Shown piece by piece: positions 1 through 7,365 of a DNA stretch of 10,174 nucleotides (position 1 is the first letter of the stretch; each line of letters begins with the position of its first letter). This DNA comes from Fibrobacterota bacterium (GTDB taxonomy: Bacteria; Fibrobacterota; Chitinivibrionia; Chitinivibrionales; Chitinispirillaceae): positions 1-10,174 of the forward strand of contig JAEWVR010000002.1 of the NCBI GenBank assembly GCA_023459055.1, in the 5' to 3' direction. A program made the position numbers and the translations under genes. Under the pieces are notes generated by a model. It was not told the origin of the DNA and ran no database searches. It saw only the letters and a program-made list of their open reading frames with translations.

Positions 1-63
1 TTTTTTGGGGTTTCATAAACATCCTGAATAGATGTACAAAACCCACAGTGTTACAAATGTTAA

Positions 64-795
64 CTTATTGATAAATATATATTATTTTTTTGCTTTTTGC
101 CATTTTCAATTCAACAAAGTAGAATTAAACAGAATATTCATCCCTATCATAAATTAATAACAATAAGCGACCTGTTGACCATGAGTTCCGGCATATACTG
201 GAACGGTGGTATCCACTACCACTGCCCCATGCTGCAACAACTGTTTCATTCAAATAACTGGCTTACTCATATAGCCGATGTTGCTGTAACAGAATTCCCC
301 GGATCAAAGCACGTTTACAAAGAATGGGATGTCATCCTTCTTTCCGCTTTAATCAACAAGGCAAGCGACATGACGACGTATGATTTCTGTTCTCAGTTTC
401 TTTACAAGCCACTGGGAATTCAGAGCGGCGAATGGGGATTAAGCCCTTGCGGAATACATTATACGGTAATTGACGGACAAGAGGAGAGATCAGATCTGAC
501 AGCACAGGAGCTTGCAAAAATCGGATTACTCTTTTTAAATAACGGGGAATGGAATAACAAACAAATAGTATCAGGTGATTATATAAAGCAGGCTATAACA
601 CCATCACCGCAAGATAAAAATTACGGTTTTTTATGGTGGCTCTTTGACGGAGGATATGCCTGCAGAGGATTTGGCGGTCAGGAAGTCAATGTGGTGCCGG
701 AGGAGAACCTTGTTGCGGTTATTCAGGCAACGCCGACATCACAGAGCAAACGCTACGGGGACATATTTACAAATGTTATTAGAAGAGGGGTTTGA
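64..795 (+). pseudogene. 5'-truncated serine hydrolase (beta-lactamase family, class C-like) remnant
   Basis: The reading frame is open from base 64 after a stop at 61-63. The first possible start is TTG at 97, without a ribosome binding site. From about residue 20 (counted from 97) the protein follows the beta-lactamase/PF00144 serine hydrolase pattern: ITISDLLTMSSG, then PGSKHVYKEWDVILLSALI, then LAKIGLLFLNNGEWNNKQIV, YGFLWW, and GFGGQ near residue 191 followed by NVVPEENLVAV. Family members normally have a preceding segment with the catalytic SxxK. Here bases 1-96 are AT-rich, contain stops and encode nothing similar, so the nucleophile is missing. The usual Tyr-x-Asn/Ser element reads YKE (residues 74-76), so a second active-site position also looks altered. 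The 3' end looks intact and stops at 795. I read it as a decayed, inactive remnant. A fragmented gene whose N-terminus lies outside the window cannot be excluded. Confidence is high for the family and moderate for inactivity. Confidence 0.75.
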
Positions 796-1107
796 TGTTT
801 CCTTCGGATTGTGGATTGTTTTGTAAATCTCACATCCCCTGCAAACCATGCTGGGGGGACTTTGAAAATCTGAATGTGTGTATACTTTCCATGATTGACA
901 CAACCATCTTATTATTTTGTCTAGCTTATTAAGAATATTCCTCTTTATTCCACTTACCCCGAATGAATGTGAACCATGTTCCACCGGGAGACTCATCCCC
1001 TTTACAAAAACAACAATGAGATTGATTAATCGGGGTTGCAATCTACAGTATAAAACCGGCCCCAAAGCAATGCCGTGAGACCAGCATTCCAATTGAAAAC
1101 ATTTTTT
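796..1107. other. Intergenic region without a recognisable gene
   Basis: This stretch lies between two convergent genes: the serine hydrolase remnant on the plus strand and the esterase on the minus strand. A minus-strand open frame crosses 739-1092, but its translation has no family resemblance and overlaps the remnant. A short AT-rich inverted repeat, TTGAAAA/TTTTCAA, sits at about 1093-1111 against the esterase stop codon, too weak to call a terminator. I see no other RNA gene, repeat or regulatory motif here. Confidence 0.5.
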
Positions 1108-2229
1108 TCAAGGATTCAACAGCATCAACTGCGTATTATGTCCCGATTTTCCTTTAACGAGATATACGTTCCCGGAATGAGACGCACCGGGTAAATCACT
1201 TTTAATCTGATTTCGTGAAATTCGCTTACCGTCAATTGTATACATCTGAATATCATCGCTGAGGGATTGTAACTTTGTGGCAGAGAGCATCGCACTCTTT
1301 TGCGGATTTTTTACTGCTACATCCCCTTTACGTGGTACATATTGTCTGTCAGCAAGCCCTAAAAATGCACGGGCATAGCGTTTTCCAAGTTCCCGCATTC
1401 CTTCAGGATTAAAATGATAGGGATCATCAGCATCCGTCTGCACCCCAAGATTCTGTGATGATGCAAGTCCGGCACTTGGATATGATTTTGCAAATGCATT
1501 TATTGCAGTATTGCCACCAGCACAGCAGGCTTTTGAATCCTGTCGAAGTTCGCCAACGATTACCGGGATATTGCCTGGAAGTGCGAGATCCTTTTTGAGA
1601 TCATCAATGATCTGTTTCGCAACATCACCCCATGGCCTACCGCCGGAACCGCTTTCACCCTGATGGATCAGAATTCCTTTAATGACGCCAGTCTGCTGTG
1701 CGATTTTACATCTGTTGAGCATCCAGGTGTAAGGGCTGCTGTTTGCAAGTGTAGGATGAGCCCAGTTTGGTATATTAAAATTGCTCCCGCCTTTTACAAA
1801 AACCTGCAATCCCTGACCTGATAACGCACAGGGAATGAGCCCGATTTTAATATCACTGCGAATGGAGTCAAGCATCGTTTTTGCGAACCAGTCTCCCGGA
1901 CTGACCCCTTCATTGCAGATATGAAGCGCCGGTGATGCAGTGTACCATTTGTCAGCGGTACGTCCCTGAGGTGAGTTTTTACAGGCGACAATTGAGCCGG
2001 CATTACACGTCGTGAATGCGAGCACTTTAACCCGTGGTGATGTATCACAATCTGCAGCATTTAATGTACCACTACCAGATCCGCCAAGAGCAACTCCGGC
2101 TCCCCCACCGGCCATGTTTGATTGCCCGAAAAGAAGATAGCAGTGAAAATTCGGATCGACTTGTGCCTGTATAGCAGCTACTGATACTAGAACACCTAAA
2201 AAGAGTGCTAAATGCTTGTTTCCCACCAT
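1108..2229 (-). CDS. Secreted CE6-type carbohydrate (acetylxylan) esterase, SASA/DUF303 family, with C-terminal sorting-like domain
   Basis: Predicted secreted SGNH-like esterase of 373 residues that probably removes acetyl groups from plant polysaccharides such as acetylxylan. Residues 1-22 form a signal peptide (MVGNKH, hydrophobic core, AxA-like IQAQ). The catalytic serine is S37 in FGQSNMAGG. The family's second block is HQGES at 189-193. The Asp/His pair is D269 and H272 in DDPYHFNPEGMRELGKR. This is the block order of the sialate O-acetylesterase-like (PF03629, CAZy CE6) family. Residues from about 325 (IQMYTIDGKRI ... GNVYLVKG) resemble type IX secretion C-terminal domains, implying export to the surface or medium. 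The start is supported by GGAGG (plus-strand CCTCC at 2237-2241) seven bases upstream of ATG. The gene is divergent from the haem protein gene at 2508. The exact substrate is inferred from the family only; a sialate esterase is an alternative. Confidence 0.88.
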   Translation of the reverse strand: MVGNKHLALFLGVLVSVAAIQAQVDPNFHCYLLFGQSNMAGGGAGVALGGSGSGTLNAADCDTSPRVKVLAFTTCNAGSIVACKNSPQGRTADKWYTASPALHICNEGVSPGDWFAKTMLDSIRSDIKIGLIPCALSGQGLQVFVKGGSNFNIPNWAHPTLANSSPYTWMLNRCKIAQQTGVIKGILIHQGESGSGGRPWGDVAKQIIDDLKKDLALPGNIPVIVGELRQDSKACCAGGNTAINAFAKSYPSAGLASSQNLGVQTDADDPYHFNPEGMRELGKRYARAFLGLADRQYVPRKGDVAVKNPQKSAMLSATKLQSLSDDIQMYTIDGKRISRNQIKSDLPGASHSGNVYLVKGKSGHNTQLMLLNP

Positions 2230-2507
2230 ATTCTGACCTCCGTAGTATTATTTTTTAAACATTTTCAATACATTTTAATTACTGGCATTCATCCTTCTGT
2301 GCCAGTCCATCGTAAAAAATATAATCAATATAGTTTTACATATAGTCCAAACGTAGTACATTATTCATTTAGTCCACAAATAATGAAGTCATTACCTAAA
2401 TACCAATAATTCTTATCTCTGTGTACTCCCCTCCCCCATTGACACCTGCATCAACCATAAATGATTTTTTATCCATGAACAACACTACAAGCCAATCACT
2501 ACATTCA
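2230..2507. promoter_or_regulatory. Divergent intergenic region with a 7-bp inverted repeat and a direct repeat
   Basis: This region separates two divergently transcribed secreted-protein genes and must hold both promoters. It contains a perfect inverted repeat, ACTGGCA at 2281-2287 and TGCCAGT at 2300-2306, with a 12-base spacer. A 10-base near-direct repeat, CATATAGTCC at 2339-2348 and CATTTAGTCC at 2366-2375, also lies here. A TTGACA hexamer is at 2439-2444 but has only a poor -10 at the usual distance (TGATTT, 17 bases downstream). If it is used, transcription would start near 2475, which fits the start chosen at 2508. Regulatory roles are inference. Confidence 0.35.
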
Positions 2508-5318
2508 ATGAAGCGAAAGACCTGCATGCTATCCATACAGAATGTTTTTTCTGGAATCCGGTTTAACATCACCCTGTTTTTACTATTTTCATTTTTCTTC
2601 TTGTGTAAAGCTTCAGTACTAACACGGAATAACCCACATTATGAAGCAATTGTTAATGTCTGGAAAACACAGGATTCTGTAGACAAAAAGGGATATTCTG
2701 CTGCAATAAGCAGTATCATGGCAGGTTTGCCATCAGAGAAAAGAGCCGCATTACAGGCAAAACTCGGCAAGGTTTTCGGTTCCGCCGCAGCGATGTTATC
2801 ACCTGAAGAACGTTACATCCAGGCTGCATCCGCGCGCAGAGCAGCTCTTTTGGAAACACATCTGCCCGATTCTACCAGGATTGTGTATTCTGCCCATGGC
2901 GTGTGGGCTCAAATATATATCGATAATGCAAACGAAACCGGCGGAGACCTTGTTGTTGTAACCATGAAAGGTGGTGTCGGAGAACCATCAGTGGTTGTAA
3001 GCGGTCAGACACGCGATCCGGATGTCTCTTATGATGGGAAGCGGATACTGTATGCATATCGTGATCCTGAAAACGGTCAAAAATCATATCACCTTTACGA
3101 ACTTGACTTAAGTACAAATACAAAACGGCAAATCACTTCGGGTGGTTCTGCATCTGATTTCAGACACAATTCTGATGTCGAAGGGGTTTACCTTCCTAAT
3201 GACGACATCCTGTTCTGTTCCACCCGTATGATACAGATGGGAGATTGTCTTGACGATGCGTCAGTTACGGCAAATTTGTTCCTTTGCAACAAGGATGGGA
3301 ACTATCTTCGCAGAATCAGCTATGATCAGGCACATATCTGTTACCCATCCGTATTGTCAAGTGGTCAGATAATCTATTCACGATGGGATTACAATGATAA
3401 AAACCACACCTATGCGCATGGTCTTTTTACTGTAAACCCTGATGGCACCCGTCAAATGGAATATTATGGAAACAACTCCTGGTGGCCGACAGCACTCTAT
3501 TATCCCTGTCAGATTCCAGGTACTGATAAAATCATGGCCATTGCCGGCGGGTACCATTCCGGACAATCCGGCATTGTGTGTACTGTCGATCGTAATTATG
3601 GAATTGCTAACGGTGATGGTATCACACTGCTTGCTCCAGTACGACTGCCCAAAGATGACACTATTGGTAACTGGGCAACAAGCCTTGGAGGGCTTAGTGT
3701 AACTGAATACCAGGCAAAATGGGGTTCCTATGCATTTGACCCATCAAAATTTCCAAAGCAAAATGCCTACCCTAATGACTCCTGGACATCCGGACCTTAT
3801 ACATGGCCCTATCCATTAGACGAAAGTTCCATGCTGGTCTGTCAGGCTGATGGACTTTACTTTATGACATACGATGGTCAGAAGGAATTAATCGTCCCGG
3901 GCATTTGTGCATCACCACGGCTGATTAAAGAGCGCAAAAAACCTCCGGTTATTGCCGATAAAACCGACTGGAGCAAATCAAACGGAATTTGTCAGATAAT
4001 GGATATCAATATTTCTCAGGCTCCTCTTCTTGACAATATACCCAAAGGTACAATCAAACGATTACGTGTTGTAGCGCTCGACTACCGCACGGGCCCATCA
4101 TCGGGAGCCGGTGGCATGAACTGCGGGCCCGGCAGTATTAATAATGGCGGTGCAACAGCACCAATACCAATTGCAACCGTTGGTGCATCCTGGGATGTCA
4201 AAAAAATACTAGGCGAAACACCAATTGAATCGGACGGATCAGCATCGTTTTATGTACCTGCCCGTACACCGGTCTATTTCCAGGCTCTTGACAGTAAGGG
4301 ACACGTTGTACAAACCATGCGTTCCTGGACGACACTTATGCCTGGTGAAAATAACACCTGTATCGGTTGTCATGAATCCAAGCTTGAAGCAATACCCACA
4401 TTACCCTACATACCACTTGCGCTGAAACGTGAGCCCCTGGTTCTTGATTCTTTCTATGGTCCCGCGAGAGGATTCAGTTTTACAAAAGAGATTCAGCCGA
4501 TACTTGACAATAAGTGTGTATCATGTCATGGGGTATCAAACGTAGACGGGATTGATTTGAGCCGGGGAACGCTTGAACTTCCACTTGGCCCGGCCGGATC
4601 GTGGACAATATCCGGCAGGACTTCAGCAAAAGCATATCAGACACTGGTGACAACCAAAGACTGGGATTACCGGGGAAAGTATGTCTGGTGGCAGAGTGCG
4701 GAAGATTCACCATTACTGCAACCACCCTACAGAACCGGAGCCTGCAAAAGTCCGCTCGTGAGACTATTGGATGAAGGTCACCATGATGTCAATCTTACAA
4801 AAGAGGAATACGATAAAATCTGCGCATGGATCGATATTGGTGTGCCATCATCGGGGGATTATTCTGAGGGTTTGGGTGAGAGCTGGGTAACGCGGATAAA
4901 AGCACGTGAAGCAGAAAGAAGCAAATGGCTCGCAGAGGAGCAGTTGAACATTGACTCGTATGTACAGGACTTTGGAGTAAATGTGAATGGAATACCGGGA
5001 TTACGCGGACAACTAAAAAGTCCGCTCTCAATGCATGCATACCCCAATCCATTTGTAAAGACAACAACAGTGCAGTTCACAATTCCGTTCGTTGACAACT
5101 CAAGTCTGCGCTCTGACAACAGATGGTCACTTGAGTTATATACCAGTTCAGGACGTTGTATCAAAAAAATTGCTGAGGGCACGGTGTCGACAGGTACCCA
5201 TCGTGTTGCTGTTAATCCGGGGCAGGACAAATTTAAAGTACTTGCACAGGGAACATATTTTTGCGTGTTGCGGGCACAGGGACAGGAACAGGCTGTTAAG
5301 CTTGTCAGGATAAGATGA
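2508..5318 (+). CDS. Secreted dihaem protein resembling the hydrazine synthase alpha-subunit family (propeller plus two CxxCH), with T9SS-like C-terminal domain
   Basis: 936 residues from ATG 2508. The start precedes MKRKTCMLSIQ and a hydrophobic segment ending near FFFLCKAS, a plausible signal peptide. The frame opens at GTG 2421, and ATGs at 2475 and 2526 are alternatives; none has a good ribosome binding site. After a helical region (about 40-120) come WD40/TolB-like propeller repeats (about 125-470) with blades such as DPDVSYDGKRILYAYRD. A middle domain (about 505-625) includes IKRLRVVALDYRTG and VYFQALDSKGHVVQTMRSW and leads into haem site CIGCH (618-622). The second site, CVSCH (670-674), sits in a planctomycete-type cytochrome c context (FTKEIQPILDNKCVSCHG), followed by SPLVRLLDEGHHDV and WIDIGVPSSGDY. 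This order matches the HZS_alpha family seen in anammox HzsA and many non-anammox homologues. The last ~95 residues (YPNPF ... GTYFCVLRAQ) look like a type IX sorting domain. It is probably a periplasmic or exported redox protein with unknown substrate. Hydrazine synthesis is not implied. Confidence 0.8.
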   Translation: MKRKTCMLSIQNVFSGIRFNITLFLLFSFFFLCKASVLTRNNPHYEAIVNVWKTQDSVDKKGYSAAISSIMAGLPSEKRAALQAKLGKVFGSAAAMLSPEERYIQAASARRAALLETHLPDSTRIVYSAHGVWAQIYIDNANETGGDLVVVTMKGGVGEPSVVVSGQTRDPDVSYDGKRILYAYRDPENGQKSYHLYELDLSTNTKRQITSGGSASDFRHNSDVEGVYLPNDDILFCSTRMIQMGDCLDDASVTANLFLCNKDGNYLRRISYDQAHICYPSVLSSGQIIYSRWDYNDKNHTYAHGLFTVNPDGTRQMEYYGNNSWWPTALYYPCQIPGTDKIMAIAGGYHSGQSGIVCTVDRNYGIANGDGITLLAPVRLPKDDTIGNWATSLGGLSVTEYQAKWGSYAFDPSKFPKQNAYPNDSWTSGPYTWPYPLDESSMLVCQADGLYFMTYDGQKELIVPGICASPRLIKERKKPPVIADKTDWSKSNGICQIMDINISQAPLLDNIPKGTIKRLRVVALDYRTGPSSGAGGMNCGPGSINNGGATAPIPIATVGASWDVKKILGETPIESDGSASFYVPARTPVYFQALDSKGHVVQTMRSWTTLMPGENNTCIGCHESKLEAIPTLPYIPLALKREPLVLDSFYGPARGFSFTKEIQPILDNKCVSCHGVSNVDGIDLSRGTLELPLGPAGSWTISGRTSAKAYQTLVTTKDWDYRGKYVWWQSAEDSPLLQPPYRTGACKSPLVRLLDEGHHDVNLTKEEYDKICAWIDIGVPSSGDYSEGLGESWVTRIKAREAERSKWLAEEQLNIDSYVQDFGVNVNGIPGLRGQLKSPLSMHAYPNPFVKTTTVQFTIPFVDNSSLRSDNRWSLELYTSSGRCIKKIAEGTVSTGTHRVAVNPGQDKFKVLAQGTYFCVLRAQGQEQAVKLVRIR

Positions 5319-5331
5319 TGATAAAGAAGAT

Positions 5332-5377
5332 GCCTCACCCCCTGGCCCCCTCTCCATTAAAGCATGGAGAGGGGGAG
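5332..5377. repeat. REP-like GC-rich palindrome with 12-bp perfect stem
   Basis: A C-rich run ending in CCCCCTCTCCAT (5346-5357) is followed by a 6-base loop (TAAAGC) and the exact complement ATGGAGAGGGGG (5364-5375). No T-run follows, so it does not look like an intrinsic terminator. The sequence style, CTCACCCCCTGGCCCCCTCTCC followed by its complement, resembles dispersed REP-like palindromes found in many bacterial chromosomes. It lies 28 bases after the stop codon of the haem protein gene and could stabilise the mRNA 3' end. Genome-wide copies cannot be tested from this window. Confidence 0.6.
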
Positions 5378-5449
5378 TACATTACCTTATTGTCTTTTTG
5401 AGTCAAACTAAGAATGAGCGTTGGGTCAATATCGCTAAATTTGTATTTG

Positions 5450-5492
5450 CAAGAAAGCATTGACCTTATGCGCACGCTTTCTTTGTTTTTTT
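5450..5492 (+). terminator. Possible intrinsic terminator
   Basis: AAGAAAGC (5451-5458) pairs perfectly with GCTTTCTT (5476-5483). A T-rich tract follows (TTTTTTT at 5486-5492). The 17-base loop is long and the stem is only moderately stable, so this is tentative. It would end transcription from the haem protein gene about 130 bases after its stop and insulate the recombinase gene. Confidence 0.35.
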
Positions 5493-5497
5493 ACTGA

Positions 5498-5532
5498 TCA
5501 ACAGAAAACAACATCAGTTCAGCTTCTGTTGA
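5498..5532. repeat. 9-bp inverted repeat upstream of the recombinase
   Basis: TCAACAGAA (5498-5506) is repeated inverted as TTCTGTTGA (5524-5532) with a 17-base spacer. No T-run follows. It lies between the possible terminator and the recombinase promoter region. A protein-binding site or structural element is possible; the function is unknown. Confidence 0.4.
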
Positions 5533-5632
5533 CTTTGCCGTACGGAAAATAATTCTGGTGTGGTTGTTGGTTTATGAGCATATGGGATGTAGAATTATGA
5601 AAGCACAAGATAGCATAGACAGAATATCCTAA

Positions 5633-5662
5633 TTGAAATAGTACTTGCATTCCAGTTAATAA
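5633..5662 (+). promoter_or_regulatory. Candidate promoter for the recombinase
   Basis: TTGAAA (5633-5638) is followed after 18 bases by TAATAA (5657-5662), a loose match to a sigma-70-type promoter. Transcription from here would give a leader of about 90 bases covering the repeats at 5685-5731. The match is weak and is based on consensus alone. Confidence 0.25.
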
Positions 5663-5684
5663 TGATATACATTTTTAACATGTT

Positions 5685-5731
5685 CATTTGTACATGTACA
5701 TTTGTACATATCCGAATGTATACCACTATAC
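5685..5731. repeat. Tandem 11-bp direct repeats with a GTACATGTAC palindrome, in the recombinase leader
   Basis: CATTTGTACAT occurs twice, at 5685-5695 and 5699-5709, with a 14-base period. The overlap between the two creates the 10-base palindrome GTACATGTAC (5690-5699). Just downstream, GTATA (5718-5722) and TATAC (5727-5731) flank CCAC as another inverted repeat. Lying directly before the recombinase ribosome binding site, these could be operator sites controlling it. That role is inference. Confidence 0.45.
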
Positions 5732-5747
5732 GCATTTCACCGGTAAT

Positions 5748-5752
5748 GGAGG
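5748..5752 (+). promoter_or_regulatory. Ribosome binding site fixing the recombinase start
   Basis: GGAGG with a 5-base spacer (TTGTT) precedes ATG at 5758. The longer open frame from 5662 has no such signal and would run through the repeat-rich leader, so 5758 is the preferred start. Confidence 0.8.
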
Positions 5753-5757
5753 TTGTT

Positions 5758-7209
5758 ATGAATGATGTTCTTTTAGCCAGCAGTACTATAGAGAGTCCGG
5801 AACTAAGGGTATTTAAACCAAAACCAGCCAAAACACCTGAGCAATGGATTGATTTCTGGCTTAATAAGTTTGATATGGTAATCAGTTACTTAACGATTGA
5901 ATCCGGTAACAGTTATTGCCTGCGAAGTGTAATTGAACTTTTTCTAAAACAAAATCCTGGATCACCCTATCATATTCCTGATGAGACAATTCGTAATTTT
6001 TTATACCAGAATGCAGATTCAGGGTATGATGCATTGTTTTTTTTCTATACCCGATTGGCAGTATCAAAAAAACATGAATGTTTGATACGCAAGACTGCAG
6101 AATCCACTCTATCAAAAAGGACTATTCACAAACATACTATTGTTGCAATAACAGAAGCAGAGGATGATGATACTAACACTGCTCCATCAATGCAAAATGG
6201 TGTTGCACCGAAATATGATACAATCGTTAACAAACAAAATGCAGATAATGAAAAGATCAAAAAAGCACCATCCCTAACAAACCCCAAAGGTAGAACAAAA
6301 TCGCACCTGAGTATTGCAATGGAACACGAAGAGCGCGCTTTACTGCTTTGTAAATTGAAATCACAGATTTCAGTCCGCAACTATAGTCAAAACACATCAA
6401 ACCATTATATGGGTGCAGTGGCACGGTTTCTCAATCAGCTTACCCCTGAATCATCCAGGGACTGGTCAGAATGTTTCAGGAATTACCTGATTTATTTACG
6501 TGATGATCAGAAGCTTGCTGCAAATAGTGTTAACCAGCACGCTGCGTCTATTGCATATTTTTTTGAGGAAGTACTGGAAGTGCAACCAGGTGAGGATATT
6601 CTTATCCGGATGAAAACAGACAAAGCACTTCCACGAGTGCATTCAAAGGAAAAAATCGCACAAATAATCAGTACGCCATCAAACATCAAACACCGTATAA
6701 TCTTAATGTTAACGTACGGATGTGGTTTGCGGCTTGGAGAAGTTCAGGCACTTAAACCGGAGCATGTTGACATCGAGAGACGTGTTCTTTGGATACGAAA
6801 GGGAAAAGGGAAAAAAGACCGGATGGTTATGCTTGACCAGGAGCTGATTCCACTTATATCAGAATGGCTGAATGATGGTTGTGGAACAAAATATATATTT
6901 GAGGGATATAAGACTGGTGAACCACTATCAAAAAGAACAATCGAGAAAATCTATACGGCATCATGCAGGAAATTAAGTATTGATTCTCAGGGTGGTATCC
7001 ATTCATTGCGACACAGTTTTGCAACACACTTACTGGAACAGGGAACCGATTTGCGCTATATTCAGGAATTATTAGGGCATGCATCATCAAAGACTACGGA
7101 AATATATACACACGTCGCAGCACACAAGCTCTTAGAGATCCGTAGTCCCATCGCGGGATTATTGAAAAAAGGACAACCAGAAGCGACAAACACGAACTTT
7201 TCACGATAA
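5758..7209 (+). CDS. Integron/Xer-type tyrosine recombinase with a long N-terminal extension
   Basis: Site-specific recombinase of 483 residues, predicted to recombine the attI-like and attC-like sites directly downstream. Residues about 193-273 match a SAM_4-type core-binding domain (ISVRNYSQNTSNHYMGAVARFL ... YLRDDQKLAANSVNQHAAS). LPRVHSKEKI opens the catalytic domain. The full catalytic set is visible: R325 (GCGLRLGE), K350 (RKGKGKKDR), H415 and R418 (HSLRH), H441 (LGHAS) and nucleophile Y450 (EIYTHV). The C-terminus, EIRSPIAGLL, resembles the RSPLD end of integron integrases. The stretch between KKDR and HSLRH is only about 60 residues and appears to lack the extra helical insertion typical of IntI. 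The first ~190 residues are not recognised: a helical part (YLTIESGNSYCLRSVIELF) that may be a second, degenerate SAM-like domain, then an acidic, polar linker. The protein is unusually long for IntI (about 320-340 residues). It points the same way as the cassettes, unlike most integrons. Confidence 0.9.
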   Translation: MNDVLLASSTIESPELRVFKPKPAKTPEQWIDFWLNKFDMVISYLTIESGNSYCLRSVIELFLKQNPGSPYHIPDETIRNFLYQNADSGYDALFFFYTRLAVSKKHECLIRKTAESTLSKRTIHKHTIVAITEAEDDDTNTAPSMQNGVAPKYDTIVNKQNADNEKIKKAPSLTNPKGRTKSHLSIAMEHEERALLLCKLKSQISVRNYSQNTSNHYMGAVARFLNQLTPESSRDWSECFRNYLIYLRDDQKLAANSVNQHAASIAYFFEEVLEVQPGEDILIRMKTDKALPRVHSKEKIAQIISTPSNIKHRIILMLTYGCGLRLGEVQALKPEHVDIERRVLWIRKGKGKKDRMVMLDQELIPLISEWLNDGCGTKYIFEGYKTGEPLSKRTIEKIYTASCRKLSIDSQGGIHSLRHSFATHLLEQGTDLRYIQELLGHASSKTTEIYTHVAAHKLLEIRSPIAGLLKKGQPEATNTNFSR

Positions 7210-7274
7210 AAATGGTTATATTTACAAGTAAGTTTTTCTCTTGTAAACGAAGGACGTGTTTGAAGGAGTTGTTT
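7210..7274 (+). other. attI-like primary recombination site
   Basis: This 65-base stretch lies between the recombinase stop and the first cassette. It holds an 8-bp hairpin, TTTACAAG (7221-7228) and CTTGTAAA (7240-7247), with an 11-base loop. Next comes a tandem 13-base direct repeat, GAAGGACGTGTTT (7249-7261) and GAAGGAGTTGTTT (7262-7274), identical at 11 of 13 positions. The second copy contains GTTGTTT (7268-7274), the same 7-mer found at two downstream attC-like right ends. Integron attI sites also carry direct repeats beside the crossover point, so the role is inferred from position, repeats and the shared 7-mer. Confidence 0.6.
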
Positions 7275-7300
7275 GCAATTGTTAATTGGGCATCCTTGAA

Positions 7301-7317
7301 GCCGCCGTCCAGGCGGC
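7301..7317 (+). other. Small hairpin at the cassette 1 left end
   Basis: GCCGCC (7301-7306) pairs with GGCGGC (7312-7317) around GTCCA. The flanks, TGAA before and AAAAG after, are the same as around the hairpin at 8086-8102 in cassette 2, while the stem sequence differs. This suggests a conserved structure at cassette starts, acting in DNA or in the 5' mRNA leader. Confidence 0.5.
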
Positions 7318-7365
7318 AAAAGACAAATTATGAATGTGTTAATAAATATTTTTAAAGGAATTAAA

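Noticed and set aside
739..1092. 117-codon open frame on the minus strand
   Set aside because: No ribosome binding site or family resemblance. It overlaps the hydrolase remnant antisense and has an unusual residue mix.
1093..1111. Terminator of the esterase gene on the minus strand
   Set aside because: The 7-bp TTGAAAA/TTTTCAA stem is all A/T but for one pair, touches the stop codon and lacks a following T-run on that strand.
2508..5318. Genuine hydrazine synthase (anammox)
   Set aside because: No beta/gamma subunit or other anammox gene nearby. Homologues of this family occur in many non-anammox bacteria, and the sorting-like tail points elsewhere.
4859..5338. 159-codon open frame on the minus strand
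   Set aside because: It lies antisense inside the haem protein gene, whose frame is well supported by domains. The Cys- and Ser-rich translation looks like a shadow.
5346..5375. Intrinsic terminator for the haem protein gene
   Set aside because: The stem is strong but no T-run follows; a REP-like palindrome fits better. The structure at 5450-5492 is the better terminator candidate.
5640..5757. LexA (SOS) box controlling the recombinase
   Set aside because: No clear match to the SOS boxes I know (CTGT-N8-ACAG, GAAC-N4-GTTC, or the TGC/GTGCA type). The palindromes present are of a different kind.
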